A stretch of 34,160 nucleotides of DNA. Source: Myxococcales bacterium (GTDB lineage Bacteria > Myxococcota_A > UBA9160 > UBA4427). The stretch lies in contig DUCH01000077.1 of NCBI GenBank assembly GCA_012959865.1, forward strand, positions 5,621-39,780. Direction: 5' to 3'. The notes below the pieces were generated by a model. It was not told where the DNA came from. It searched no databases and saw nothing but the letters and a program-made list of their open reading frames with translations. Shown here in pieces: positions 22,311 through 30,589 of this stretch (positions are counted from its first letter, which is position 1; the number at the start of each line of letters is the position of its first letter). The translations under genes were made by a program, and so were the position numbers.

Positions 22311-24110
22311 TCACTCCTCGCGCAGCGCCTCCACGGGATCCAGGCGCGCCCCGTGCCGACTCGGCAAGAGCGTGGCGCCCAGGGAAAGCACCAGAGCAAT
22401 GGAGACCACGCCAAACACCTGAACCGGGTCCACCTCGGAAGGCAAGGTGGAGATCTGATAAACGCTCGAAGGCAGCGTATCGATCCCGGTGAAGTCCTCG
22501 ATGCGCGCCTGGACCCAGGCGAGTTGGGTGGAGACCGCAATCCCCGCAAGAACGCCCCCGGCGACTCCCGCCATCCCGATCAACGTACCCTCGATGGCAA
22601 AAATCAATTCGATGCTCTGATCTCGAGCGCCCATGGTTTTCAAGATCGCCACATCACGGGATTTCGCCATGATCATCATCATCAAGGTCACGACGATGAC
22701 AAACGCGGAGACCACCATGATCATCACCAGGAGCATGAACATCAGGGAACGGTTGTCCTGCAGGGCATGGAAGAAACCGGGAAAGAGTTCCTTCCAATCC
22801 CTCGCAAAAAAAGGATGTCCCAGTTCGACTTCCACAGCGTCCGCCACCTGGCGCGAGCGAAAGAAATCTACGCTGCGCACTTCGAACCCCGAAAGGCCGA
22901 CGCCTCCGCCAAGGAACGCCTGAACCGCCGGAATGCTCGCGTAGGCATAAAGCTGGTCGAATTGCAGAAAACTGGACTCGAATAACCCAACGACCCGAAA
23001 GCGGACCAACCGTGGCGCCGGGCCCAGGGGGGTCGGGCGGCCGCCATGGGGCGAGATCAGGATCAGGGGATCGCCTGTCGCCACACCCAGGCTTTCCGCC
23101 AGAGCGCTGCCGATCATCAAACCCGGAAGCGCCTGCTCGGCCCCTGAATTCGGCGGGATCAAGTCGTCGAGGCTGCCGGCAAGAATTCGGTCGGCGAGAC
23201 GGGTCACCGTCACCGCCCGTACCGGATCGATTCCGCGCAAGCGGACCGGGGCGATTCCTCCGGCCGGTTTGCGAACCATGCCCTCGGCCTCAACGAAGGG
23301 ACTGGCGGCCACAACGCCCTCAACACCTTCGATTCGCTCGAGGGCCGAGGCCGATTCAAGAATTTCACCGTAGTAGCTGCGCACGAGAAAGTGCGCGTAG
23401 TTGCCCACGATTTCGTCGCGCCAGGTGCGTTCGAAGCCGTTCATCACCGAAAGCACGGTGATGATCAGCCAGACCCCCGCGGCCACAGCCCCCACGCAGA
23501 TCAGCGTAATCGCCGAAATGAAGACCTGCCTTCTCTCGGCCACGAGATAACGCGTGGCAATGAACCATTCGGCACCGGTCCGCATTTCGATCAGGCCCGC
23601 GACCGAGAGCGGCACCAGGCCCAGAAGAACCGCCAGAAGAACTCCGGCCAGGGCGCCCTCGGCAAACCCAAGGCCGCCCCCCCCCTCGAACAGGAAGACC
23701 TCCGCGACCCCAAGCGCCGCCGGAAGGCCCACAGTGAGCACCATGCGCAAGGGAACCCCTCGCCCGAGCGCTTGGCGATACACCGCCATGGCGGCCACGC
23801 TGAGAACGGCCAGTGGGACCAGAACCCGGGCCAACGCCCCGGCCCAATCGGCCCAGGGGGCCGACCCCATTTCGGGCTGGGCGTAGTCGAGCCACAACAG
23901 GGAGTAAAAAAAGCAGAGCACGCCCGCTGCGGGCGCGACCCACTGCATCCGCGCCGCCGCCCGGGCAAAACGGCCCAGCACCACGAACGCGGCGACTATA
24001 TAGACGCCACCGACAACAACCATCACCCCGCCGACCGCAACAATAAAGGCCAGGGAAAGGCTGCCCCCGATATCCGCGATGACACTCCAAATTCCGGTCA
24101 GGCTATCCAA
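22311..24110 (-). CDS. LolC/LolE-like ABC transporter permease with N-terminal membrane extension
   Basis: The part from residue about 181 is a lipoprotein-releasing-type FtsX permease. EWFIATRYLVAERRQVFISA opens it, a first helix with ITVLSVMNGFERTWR follows, then a large periplasmic MacB-like domain. Three C-terminal helices contain MMMIMAKSRDVAILKTMGA, and the protein ends SRHGARLDPVEALREE. These are family hallmarks. Residues 1-180 add about five further hydrophobic helices not found in E. coli LolC or LolE (about 400-415 residues). The start is TTG 24110, with weak ribosome-site support; a later start cannot be excluded, but the extension is uniformly hydrophobic and looks real. No LolD-type ATPase is in the window, so its partner is elsewhere. 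The gene ends 20 bases from the PpiC-type stop (convergent). Confidence 0.87.
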   Translation of the reverse strand: MDSLTGIWSVIADIGGSLSLAFIVAVGGVMVVVGGVYIVAAFVVLGRFARAAARMQWVAPAAGVLCFFYSLLWLDYAQPEMGSAPWADWAGALARVLVPLAVLSVAAMAVYRQALGRGVPLRMVLTVGLPAALGVAEVFLFEGGGGLGFAEGALAGVLLAVLLGLVPLSVAGLIEMRTGAEWFIATRYLVAERRQVFISAITLICVGAVAAGVWLIITVLSVMNGFERTWRDEIVGNYAHFLVRSYYGEILESASALERIEGVEGVVAASPFVEAEGMVRKPAGGIAPVRLRGIDPVRAVTVTRLADRILAGSLDDLIPPNSGAEQALPGLMIGSALAESLGVATGDPLILISPHGGRPTPLGPAPRLVRFRVVGLFESSFLQFDQLYAYASIPAVQAFLGGGVGLSGFEVRSVDFFRSRQVADAVEVELGHPFFARDWKELFPGFFHALQDNRSLMFMLLVMIMVVSAFVIVVTLMMMIMAKSRDVAILKTMGARDQSIELIFAIEGTLIGMAGVAGGVLAGIAVSTQLAWVQARIEDFTGIDTLPSSVYQISTLPSEVDPVQVFGVVSIALVLSLGATLLPSRHGARLDPVEALREE

Positions 24111-24319
24111 TCTCTCGATCCGTGGTTCTCATTGGCCCGGGGCGAAGGCCTGGCTCTCGGGAGCGCACACGATAGCGACGAGACCTGGACAACGCTCCGC
24201 CACGCCCCCTCGGGAGAGCAGAGTTGGCTCGCCGAGGCAGCGCCTCGGGGCTAGAGTCGGCTCTCCCCAGGGCCATCGGGACCGAGGCGAATGGCCTCGC
24301 AGGCGATGACCGTACTCCC

Positions 24320-25177
24320 ATGGACTCATCACGGATTCCCATGCACGCAGTCACCCCCGAAGAGCGCGATCAATTCGAGAAACTGGGTTTTTTCACCCGG
24401 CTGAACCTGTTCTCCGAGACCGAACTCCAGGCCATTCGAGTCGCGGCGGAAAATGTCCACCAACGCGTGGTTGACGCCGCCGACCGCAAGAGCGACGAGC
24501 CTGGCCCGGGCAACCCTGAAAATGCATCCGTCGGGCCCGTGGATCAGGTCGACAACCAGAAGTACCAGGAGATCCTCGGCTCGACGATCAAATGGGAGTG
24601 GGACGACGATCTACGCGCGGTACGGTCGATGGAGCCGGTCTTTCAACTCGATGATCACCTGGCCGCAGTCATCGACGACCCCCGGCTCTGGAAACCCTGT
24701 TCGGACATCATCGGCTGCCCCACCCTTTCGCTCTTCAGCGACAAGCTGAATGTCAAGCGCCCGGGCGGCGCGCCCTTCCCTTGGCACCAGGAGGGCCCCT
24801 ACTGGGCCTACGGGGCGGAAGACCTGGAGCGGGTGATCACCCTGATCCTCTACCTCGATGACGCCAGCGTGGAAAACGGTTGTCTTTGGATCATTCCAGG
24901 GACCCATAAGTACGGTCCCCTGGAATCACTCAAGGATCGAGGCACCCTCGGCCGGCTCTACACCGACGTCGAGCAGTTGGAAGAAAAACCGATCCCCATG
25001 GACCTGCCCGCCGGATCGGTGGGATTTTTCCATCGCGATATCGTGCACGGTTCTCAAACGAATCGGACTGAGGAAAATCGCCGGGCCTACTTGCTCGCCT
25101 ATCAACCCGCCGGCCTGCACCAATGGCGAAACGGCGAGCAGCGAGACATCAAGACGAATGGCTCCGGCCAAGCCTGA
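24320..25177 (+). CDS. Phytanoyl-CoA dioxygenase (PhyH) family protein
   Basis: A 285-residue Fe(II)/2-oxoglutarate-dependent oxygenase, cytosolic. The double-stranded beta-helix core has the iron-site motif PWHQEGPYW, with H156 and E158, then LYLDDASVENGCLWIIPGTH, the second iron histidine H243 in DIVHGSQTNRT, and an Arg (254 or 255) for 2-oxoglutarate. The usual facial triad is His-x-Asp...His; here Glu replaces Asp. The start was set at ATG 24320 (MDSSRIPMHAVTPEE). ATG 24341 is possible, and a TTG at 24224 would add 32 residues of unlikely composition. The next gene, a glycosidase, begins 21 bases after its stop, so the two are probably co-transcribed. The substrate is unknown; the family covers fatty acyl-CoA, ectoine and many small molecules. 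Confidence 0.88.
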   Translation: MDSSRIPMHAVTPEERDQFEKLGFFTRLNLFSETELQAIRVAAENVHQRVVDAADRKSDEPGPGNPENASVGPVDQVDNQKYQEILGSTIKWEWDDDLRAVRSMEPVFQLDDHLAAVIDDPRLWKPCSDIIGCPTLSLFSDKLNVKRPGGAPFPWHQEGPYWAYGAEDLERVITLILYLDDASVENGCLWIIPGTHKYGPLESLKDRGTLGRLYTDVEQLEEKPIPMDLPAGSVGFFHRDIVHGSQTNRTEENRRAYLLAYQPAGLHQWRNGEQRDIKTNGSGQA

Positions 25178-25198
25178 ACTTCCCGAGAATAGGAAGCC

Positions 25199-26296
25199 AT
25201 GACTGCCCAAAACGACGACTCCATTCGGCCCACCGACTCGGACCTGCGCTGGAGTCCCGAGCGAGCCAATGCCTGGTGGAACGAGCGCCCCCTGCCCGTT
25301 GGCTGCAATTTCGTTCCAAGCACCGCCATCAATCAGTTGGAGATGTGGCAAGCGGCCACCTTTGATGCGCCCACTATCGCCCGTGAACTCGGCTGGGCAG
25401 CAGGCCTTGGTTTCAACACGATGCGGGTTTACTTACACGATCTCCTATGGGAACAGGATGCCCGCGGATTTCTGGGGCGCATGGATGAAGTCCTTGATAT
25501 CGCGGACAAAGTAGGCATCCGCATCATCCCGGTCCTCTTCGACGATGTCTGGAACCCGGAGCCCAAGCTGGGCCCCCAACCCGACCCCTACCCGGGCCGA
25601 CACAATTCGGGCTGGGTCCAAGGACCTGGACTGGGTGCCCTCAATGCCTACCCCGACAATCCGGAGATTTCCCATCGCCTGGCCGCCTACGTGGCTGGGG
25701 TCATTGAGCGCTTCGCCGAGGATTCCCGGGTGCTGATGTGGGACGTCTACAACGAACCCGGCGGCTATCCCTCCCCCGGCGCTGAGCCCGTGGGCGAAGC
25801 CTGCTTGCCCCTGCTCAAGGATGTCTTCGATTGGGCGCGCGCTGCGGCGCCCAGCCAGCCTCTCACCTCGGGACTTTGGTGGAACCCCCTAGCGCCGCTT
25901 CCGCCCAGCATCGGCGAACTGCAGTTGGCCGGTTCGGACATCGTCTCCTTCCATCACTACGGGCCGGTGGAAGACCTGATCGTTGTATACGACCAAATTC
26001 GCACCGACACCGATCGTCCAGTGCTGTGCAGCGAATACATGGCGCGCAACATGAGGAGCCGGTTCGAAACCCATCTCCCCGCTTTCCGGGAACGTTCGGT
26101 AGGCGCCATCAACTGGGGCCTGGTCAGCGGCCGCAGTCAGACCATTTATCCCTGGTGGAGTTGGTTCGACAAGGAGCCCGCTCCGGAACCCGAGATCTGG
26201 TTTCACGACATCCTGCGCGCCGACGGCAGCCCCTTCGACCCGAAAGAAGCGGATTTCCTACGCGGCTTCCTCGAAACCGAAGGCCAGCCCGCTTAG
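25199..26296 (+). CDS. Cytosolic glycoside hydrolase, GH5-like TIM barrel
   Basis: 365 residues without signal peptide or carbohydrate-binding domain. An (alpha/beta)8 clan-A hydrolase can be read strand by strand: GFNTMRVYLHD, GIRIIPVLFDD, VLMWDVYNEPGG with acid/base E186 in the NEP motif, DIVSFHHYG, RPVLCSEYMAR with candidate nucleophile E279, and GAINWGLVSGR with the aromatic platform YPWWSWF. Spacing and order suit GH5-like retaining enzymes. Relatives are often labelled cellulase or 1,4-beta-xylanase, but the absence of a secretion signal argues for an intracellular glycoside or oligosaccharide. AGGA four bases before the ATG supports the start. It follows the PhyH gene by 21 bases. Specificity cannot be told by eye. 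Confidence 0.82.
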   Translation: MTAQNDDSIRPTDSDLRWSPERANAWWNERPLPVGCNFVPSTAINQLEMWQAATFDAPTIARELGWAAGLGFNTMRVYLHDLLWEQDARGFLGRMDEVLDIADKVGIRIIPVLFDDVWNPEPKLGPQPDPYPGRHNSGWVQGPGLGALNAYPDNPEISHRLAAYVAGVIERFAEDSRVLMWDVYNEPGGYPSPGAEPVGEACLPLLKDVFDWARAAAPSQPLTSGLWWNPLAPLPPSIGELQLAGSDIVSFHHYGPVEDLIVVYDQIRTDTDRPVLCSEYMARNMRSRFETHLPAFRERSVGAINWGLVSGRSQTIYPWWSWFDKEPAPEPEIWFHDILRADGSPFDPKEADFLRGFLETEGQPA

Positions 26297-26315
26297 ACCC
26301 AGAATCGGCCAACGT

Positions 26316-26335
26316 TGCTCCGGCCACGCGGAGCA
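26316..26335. other. Inverted repeat in the convergent gap after the glycosidase
   Basis: TGCTCC (26316-26321) and GGAGCA (26330-26335) pair around an 8-base loop, 19 bases after the glycosidase stop in the 216-base convergent gap to the deacetylase. There is no T run on either side, so it could be a 3'-end stem of the mRNA rather than a full intrinsic terminator. The rest of the gap shows nothing recognisable. Confidence 0.35.
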
Positions 26336-26512
26336 CCACGCTTTCTGCGGGACGCGATCCAGCGAAGTTTCCCGTTCTCGTTGCTTCGGCGTGCCAACGG
26401 ACAGCGCCGGGCCGTTGACCTCAAGGAAGAAAACGAAACAGGATAGGGTCCCGTTCGTTGAGTTCGTACAGCCACGTCGCGAGCACTTCAGAAAATCGTT
26501 GCAGCATGTCCC

Positions 26513-27457
26513 TCAGCCTTCCTGAAGGCGCGCCGCCAGGTGGTCCCTGGCTATCTCGCGGAGAGGCACAGCCTCGTTACCCCGACTCATGCTCTCGAAC
26601 GCGTGGGCAACAAAAGCGCGGCGGCGTTCGATGGGTACGCCCAAGCCAGGAGTCCGGCGAATCGCTTCCTCGAGGTTCGTCCCGGCAAGATCATGAAGGT
26701 CGATCAGGTGAAAGAGCATGTGGAGCACAGGACGACGACTCCCGTGGAGCCGAACACAAAGGTCGAATGCCCAGTGGGGAAACATCCGCATCAACGTCGC
26801 ATAAAAGGGTATTCGCACCACGGGAAGCACCGAGAAGGGGATCTCCACCAGGAGCGGCCTGTCTGCCCCATCGGGCTCGCAATCTCGGTAGAGCTTCCCG
26901 GGGCCGGGAAGGTAAGGCCAGGGCGGCGCCAGAACATTGAAAAATTCGCCCAGGTTGTAGTCGGCGCGCTTGATGAAGAGCTTTCCATAGAGCATGAAAG
27001 TCCAGATCATCAAGGGCGAGGGAATCACCGACGAATCGTAGGCGTAGCCCCGCTCGCGTAGGATGCTGAGGGTTTCCTGGTCGACATCCCCGGAAGGCGT
27101 GCGAAATCCCACAGGCCTTTCTCCGATAATATCGGCAATGGCCTCCTCTCCCAACCGAATCTCTTCGTGCTTCGCCGCCCGGCTCAGGTCTCGAAATGCG
27201 TAGGGGTGCGTGTAGGAGTGGTTCGCGACCTCGTGGCCGCGCTCGGCGATTTCGCGTACAGCCCGGCGGTTGGCCGCATCCCGGCCATCGCGCCCGATCA
27301 TGAAGAACGTTGCCCGAGCGCCGACTCCATCGAGTTCGTCGAGAAAACGCGGCACCGCCTCGGGAAGGAAGCTGGCTCCCGAAACTCCCGAGCCGGGACC
27401 CACCAAGCTCTGGTAGTCCTCATAGTTGTCCATATCAACGGTTATGCAGGCCTTCAT
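26513..27457 (-). CDS. Polysaccharide deacetylase (NodB-homology) family protein
   Basis: A 314-residue metal-dependent deacetylase/amidohydrolase of the CE4 type. Motif 1 is ITVDMDN, with D8 and D10. Motif 2 is NHSYTHP, with metal ligands H80 and H84. Motif 3 is FRTPSGD, with R119. A downstream hydrophobic block (VLHMLFHLIDLHDLAG) resembles the family's closing motif. No signal peptide is seen, unlike secreted chitin or peptidoglycan deacetylases; it resembles the cytosolic forms acting on sugar-lipid or small-molecule N-acyl groups. ATG 27457 (MKACITVD) was preferred; GTG 27475 would add six residues. It is the last of four minus-strand genes whose first is the monooxygenase at 30469, with a gap of 69 bases from the Rieske gene. 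Confidence 0.88.
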   Translation of the reverse strand: MKACITVDMDNYEDYQSLVGPGSGVSGASFLPEAVPRFLDELDGVGARATFFMIGRDGRDAANRRAVREIAERGHEVANHSYTHPYAFRDLSRAAKHEEIRLGEEAIADIIGERPVGFRTPSGDVDQETLSILRERGYAYDSSVIPSPLMIWTFMLYGKLFIKRADYNLGEFFNVLAPPWPYLPGPGKLYRDCEPDGADRPLLVEIPFSVLPVVRIPFYATLMRMFPHWAFDLCVRLHGSRRPVLHMLFHLIDLHDLAGTNLEEAIRRTPGLGVPIERRRAFVAHAFESMSRGNEAVPLREIARDHLAARLQEG

Positions 27458-27526
27458 GGGCGCCCAGCATACCACTTGAAACGGAGGACCCGTACGGATC
27501 CGCGTTCACCCCTCGCAACCCTTGAA

Positions 27527-28375
27527 TCAATCCGAAGAGCGGGCTTGCATCGATGCGCCCGAAGACCCGGAAAGGACGAGCAGTGCCTCACCGTTCTCGC
27601 CGCGCTCGACCCGGGGCGGGCGACGCATGTGACATTTTCGTCCGTCGGCCACCCGACCGTCGGCCAGGGCAAAGCGGTAGCCATGCCAGGGGCAGACCAC
27701 GTGGCCTTGGGAAATTTCCGCGTCGTCCAGGGGGCCGCCCCGATGGGGGCAGAGCACCGAATGCGCGGCAAAGCCGGCTTCGGTCTCAACCACGCGATAG
27801 TCCCCCGCCTCGCTGGGAACCCGCAGGGGCAAACGACCCGCGAGCCCCTCCCACTGTCCGAGGGAAATCGCGCCGACGTTCGGCGGCACGCCCGATTGCT
27901 CCCGAACCCGGGCGGCATCCACCACTTGCTGACGGCGAACCATCATCGCCTCATCCTCATCCCAGAGTCGCGTATAGAGGGCAACCAGCGACGCACCCAC
28001 GGCCTGAGCCTGCTCGCCTTGCGCCATGGGAAGCCAGAACTCGACCCGGACGTGGGTACTGTGATCGCTTTCCGGAGTCAGGGTCACGACGGTATCCGCC
28101 CCCTTGCCCGGCCCCTCAAGGGTGCGCGTGTGATAGACATCGAGATCGGGGTCCCGGCGCAGATCGATCAACAGGCTTTCGGAATCCCCCGGCGCGGCCG
28201 GCCGAACCCAGGCGCGCCAACCCCAGTCACCCGACGCCTCCAATTCGATCGCCGAAAAAGCGAGGCCGTGGAGCCAGGGCAGATGCTCCCAGTCGTGCAC
28301 GTTTTCCCAGACCCGTTCGAGGGACACGCCCACAAGACGCTCGTACACGGCACCCAGGGTCGGTTCGTTCGACAA
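27527..28375 (-). CDS. SRPBCC-Rieske [2Fe-2S] protein, reversed domain order
   Basis: 282 residues. The N-terminal 155 residues look like an SRPBCC/START-like ligand-binding domain (YERLVGVSLERVWENVHDWEH). The C-terminal part is a Rieske domain with both cluster-binding pairs, C209-x-H211 in CPHRGGP and C228-x-x-H231 in CPWHGYRF. Classical aromatic-ring dioxygenase alpha subunits have the Rieske domain first and the SRPBCC catalytic domain second; here the order is reversed. The three residues of a mononuclear iron site are not evident, so it may be an electron-transfer or ligand-binding protein, not an oxygenase. The start is TTG 28375, with AAGGAG (28386-28391) ten bases upstream; no in-frame ATG gives a full domain. 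Confidence 0.83.
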   Translation of the reverse strand: MSNEPTLGAVYERLVGVSLERVWENVHDWEHLPWLHGLAFSAIELEASGDWGWRAWVRPAAPGDSESLLIDLRRDPDLDVYHTRTLEGPGKGADTVVTLTPESDHSTHVRVEFWLPMAQGEQAQAVGASLVALYTRLWDEDEAMMVRRQQVVDAARVREQSGVPPNVGAISLGQWEGLAGRLPLRVPSEAGDYRVVETEAGFAAHSVLCPHRGGPLDDAEISQGHVVCPWHGYRFALADGRVADGRKCHMRRPPRVERGENGEALLVLSGSSGASMQARSSD

Positions 28376-28385
28376 AACCCACGTT

Positions 28386-28391
28386 CTCCTT
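28386..28391 (-). promoter_or_regulatory. Ribosome binding site for the TTG start of the SRPBCC-Rieske gene
   Basis: Read on the minus strand this is AAGGAG, ten bases before TTG 28375. It is the main support for the TTG start, since a nearer GTG is out of frame. Confidence 0.5.
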
Positions 28392-28520
28392 CGCGTGTTT
28401 AGGAATGCCCGCTCTCCGCCCCGCCGGAGCGCGTTCTACGGGCCTCTTTCTTCATCTCTTGAGCCGGGTGCTGGGCGACCGGTTGTCCAACCCCGGACTC
28501 ATCCCGAACCGATTCGAGGA

Positions 28521-29498
28521 CTAATGCACTATTCGACTGGTTTTACTGCCCAGAAACCCGGCACTGACGGTCACCACGTCGCCCGGGCGCAGATAGGCGG
28601 GATCCGATCCCGACCCTCCGATCATGAAGTCCAGCTTGGATTCGGCGTCGGGATCCACCAGCAAGAGGCTCCTCTGGATCCAACCCGGAATTTGGGCGGC
28701 CACTCCGGGAGGCGTCCCGGTGATCACCCAATCGCCGGGCTTGAACCCGTTGAGACTAAAACCCTCGGCAACCCCGAGCAGAATCGCTCGAGGACCCATG
28801 ATGATGTCCTCGGATGCGGCACTCTGGCGAACTTCCCCGTTCACCTCGGTGCGAAGTTCGACACACGGCCAGGAATCCACCGCAGGGGAAAGCGGAACCC
28901 AGACCTGATTCCCGATGGGCAGAAAACCGGGCAGCCCCTTCCCTTCGGCGAGGTAGGCGACGGTTTGCTCGAAACGTGGGGCCATCCCGATGAGGATGCG
29001 CGCGGTAATGTCGTTGGCGACGAAATAGCCCACGGGCGGCGCGAAGTCCGGACGACGCAGATCCTCCAAAGAAATATTGGAAAGAACCTTCAACCCGATC
29101 TCCACCTCGTAGTCGAGCAGGGCTGGAATTTCAAGAAAAAGCTCAGCGAGGTTCTCGGCATGCCCGGGGTCGATCTCGCGGACTCCCTGGAGCAGGACCT
29201 CCCGCGACGGATAAACGATTTCATCGCCCAAGTTAACCGTGTGCATGCGCTTGCGAAAAATCGGAGGGCCCGTCTCCGGATCGTAGAGGCCAGGGGACTC
29301 GGCGATATGCCCCGCGTAGCTGAGACCCAGACCGTAAACGTCGCCGGGATCGCCCAGCGCCTGGTCCACACCCGCCGAAGCATCCAGGCAGGTCAATCGC
29401 GCGGGCATTGGATACTCGAGGAATGGACGAAAAAGAAAGACGCCCAACGCCATCGCCGTAGCGAGTAACAGGAGCAACAGGACCGACATCACCCGCAT
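28521..29498 (-). CDS. Fumarylacetoacetate hydrolase family protein with N-terminal membrane anchor
   Basis: 325 residues. Residues 4-23 are a strongly hydrophobic segment (SVLLLLLLATAMALGVFLF), a signal anchor or signal peptide, so the enzyme should face the periplasm, unusual for this mostly cytosolic family. The FAH-fold domain has the metal-ligand blocks LDYEVEIGLKV (E131, E133) and FVANDITAR (D163), plus GFKPGDWVITGTPPGV near the end. FAH-family enzymes hydrolyse C-C bonds of beta-diketones or act as decarboxylases or isomerases in aromatic catabolism. The start region carries a 14-bp tandem duplication (29485-29512) that repeats the ATG; ATG 29489 (residue 4) is an alternative. It lies 125 bases downstream of the monooxygenase gene. 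Confidence 0.86.
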   Translation of the reverse strand: MRVMSVLLLLLLATAMALGVFLFRPFLEYPMPARLTCLDASAGVDQALGDPGDVYGLGLSYAGHIAESPGLYDPETGPPIFRKRMHTVNLGDEIVYPSREVLLQGVREIDPGHAENLAELFLEIPALLDYEVEIGLKVLSNISLEDLRRPDFAPPVGYFVANDITARILIGMAPRFEQTVAYLAEGKGLPGFLPIGNQVWVPLSPAVDSWPCVELRTEVNGEVRQSAASEDIIMGPRAILLGVAEGFSLNGFKPGDWVITGTPPGVAAQIPGWIQRSLLLVDPDAESKLDFMIGGSGSDPAYLRPGDVVTVSAGFLGSKTSRIVH

Positions 29499-29512
29499 GA
29501 CATCACCCGCAT
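29485..29512. repeat. 14-bp tandem duplication at the FAH-family start codon
   Basis: GACATCACCCGCAT occurs exactly at 29485-29498 and 29499-29512. On the minus strand each copy begins with ATG. The downstream copy holds the gene's start at 29498. The upstream ATG at 29512 is in another frame and soon meets TGA, making a tiny leader reading frame overlapping the true start. Confidence 0.95.
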
Positions 29513-29623
29513 AAAGTCACGACATCTTCCTTGGGCAGGATGCCCCAGAGGCCCATGATAGGTCAGGTCCCAGCCCGCTCCTATCTTGGCCCGGAAGCCG
29601 GAATGAATCCCCGGCCCGCATCC

Positions 29624-30469
29624 CTAGCGGAGCCCTCGGGCCAGTTCGGCATAGCGATCCAAGAGAGGCAGGGCTTTCTCGGCGGCAACCGAGGGAAGCG
29701 AAAAAGTCAACTCGGTGAAACCCGCTTCGATCAAACGCTTGGCCTCTTCGGGCTTCGCGGGCGCCGCGAAAATCGCTTTATCCAGGGAGTCAAAGTCGCG
29801 CCCCGTCGTCGCGCACTGAGCACGGAGATCGGCCATCCCCTCCTCCAAACCGCCTCGAATCCCAATCGGCATCCAGCCGTCGCCGTAGTCGGTGACCCGC
29901 TCCCAGGTCCAGGGCGACTGAGCGCCGATCAAGACTTTGGGGCCGCCGGGCTGGACGGGTTTCGGCCAAGACCAGAGCGGGTCGAAGTCGACGAACTGGC
30001 CATGAAACTCGGGCTCGTCCTCGGTCCAGATCGCCTTCATGGCCAGGACCTTCTCGCGGACAATGGCCCAGCGCTTGTCGTAGATTGCGCCGTGGTTTTC
30101 CATTTCCTCCCGGTTCCACCCCGCCCCCACCCCGAGAACAACCCGGCCGCCGGAGATCACATCCAACGAGGCCACCGCCTTGGCGAGTTGAATGGGGTCT
30201 CGCTCCACCACGAGACAAATTCCCGTGCCCAACCTGAGTCGCTGAGTGACCGCGGCCGCGGCGGCCAGCGCCACGAAGGGATCGTGGGTGTGCCAGTACT
30301 CCTCGGGAAGATCGGCGCCTCCGGGCCAGGGGGTCTGCCGGCTTGTGGGGATGTGGGTGTGCTCGGTGACATAGAGGGAGTCGAGTTCCCTCTCCTCCAG
30401 GGCCAGGGCGAGTTCCACGGGCTGAATCGAGTAATCGGTGGGGAAAAAGGCAACGCCGAAATGGGTCAA
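29624..30469 (-). CDS. Luciferase-like (LLM class) flavin or F420-dependent oxidoreductase
   Basis: About 281 residues of the bacterial-luciferase-like TIM barrel. Landmarks are THFGVAFFPTDYSI at the start, SLYVTEHTHIP (strand with the active-site His region), RLRLGTGICLV, the cofactor-phosphate block GGRVVLGVGAGWNREEMENHG, and PKVLIGAQSPWTWERVTDYGDGW. This pattern suits the F420-associated subgroup, but FMN cannot be excluded by eye. The start is TTG 30469, because GAGGAGG lies seven bases upstream; the frame stays open to 30547, but that part has no family match. It heads the minus-strand set LLM, FAH, SRPBCC-Rieske and deacetylase, and diverges from the cyclase-family gene across 120 bases where promoters for both must lie. 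Confidence 0.87.
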   Translation of the reverse strand: MTHFGVAFFPTDYSIQPVELALALEERELDSLYVTEHTHIPTSRQTPWPGGADLPEEYWHTHDPFVALAAAAAVTQRLRLGTGICLVVERDPIQLAKAVASLDVISGGRVVLGVGAGWNREEMENHGAIYDKRWAIVREKVLAMKAIWTEDEPEFHGQFVDFDPLWSWPKPVQPGGPKVLIGAQSPWTWERVTDYGDGWMPIGIRGGLEEGMADLRAQCATTGRDFDSLDKAIFAAPAKPEEAKRLIEAGFTELTFSLPSVAAEKALPLLDRYAELARGLR

Positions 30470-30476
30470 TGGGATT

Positions 30477-30483
30477 CCTCCTC
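30477..30483 (-). promoter_or_regulatory. Ribosome binding site setting the TTG start of the LLM gene
   Basis: Minus-strand GAGGAGG, seven bases before TTG 30469. This near-perfect anti-16S match shortens the gene by 26 codons relative to the longest possible frame. Confidence 0.7.
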
Positions 30484-30589
30484 GGGGGTAGTCCCACAGC
30501 ATAGAAAATCTTGAAGCGGCCGGTGGGCTGCTAGGCTGACGATGCATTCAGACCCCTTATCCCCGATTCGCGTATCCAGGAGCAAACCC

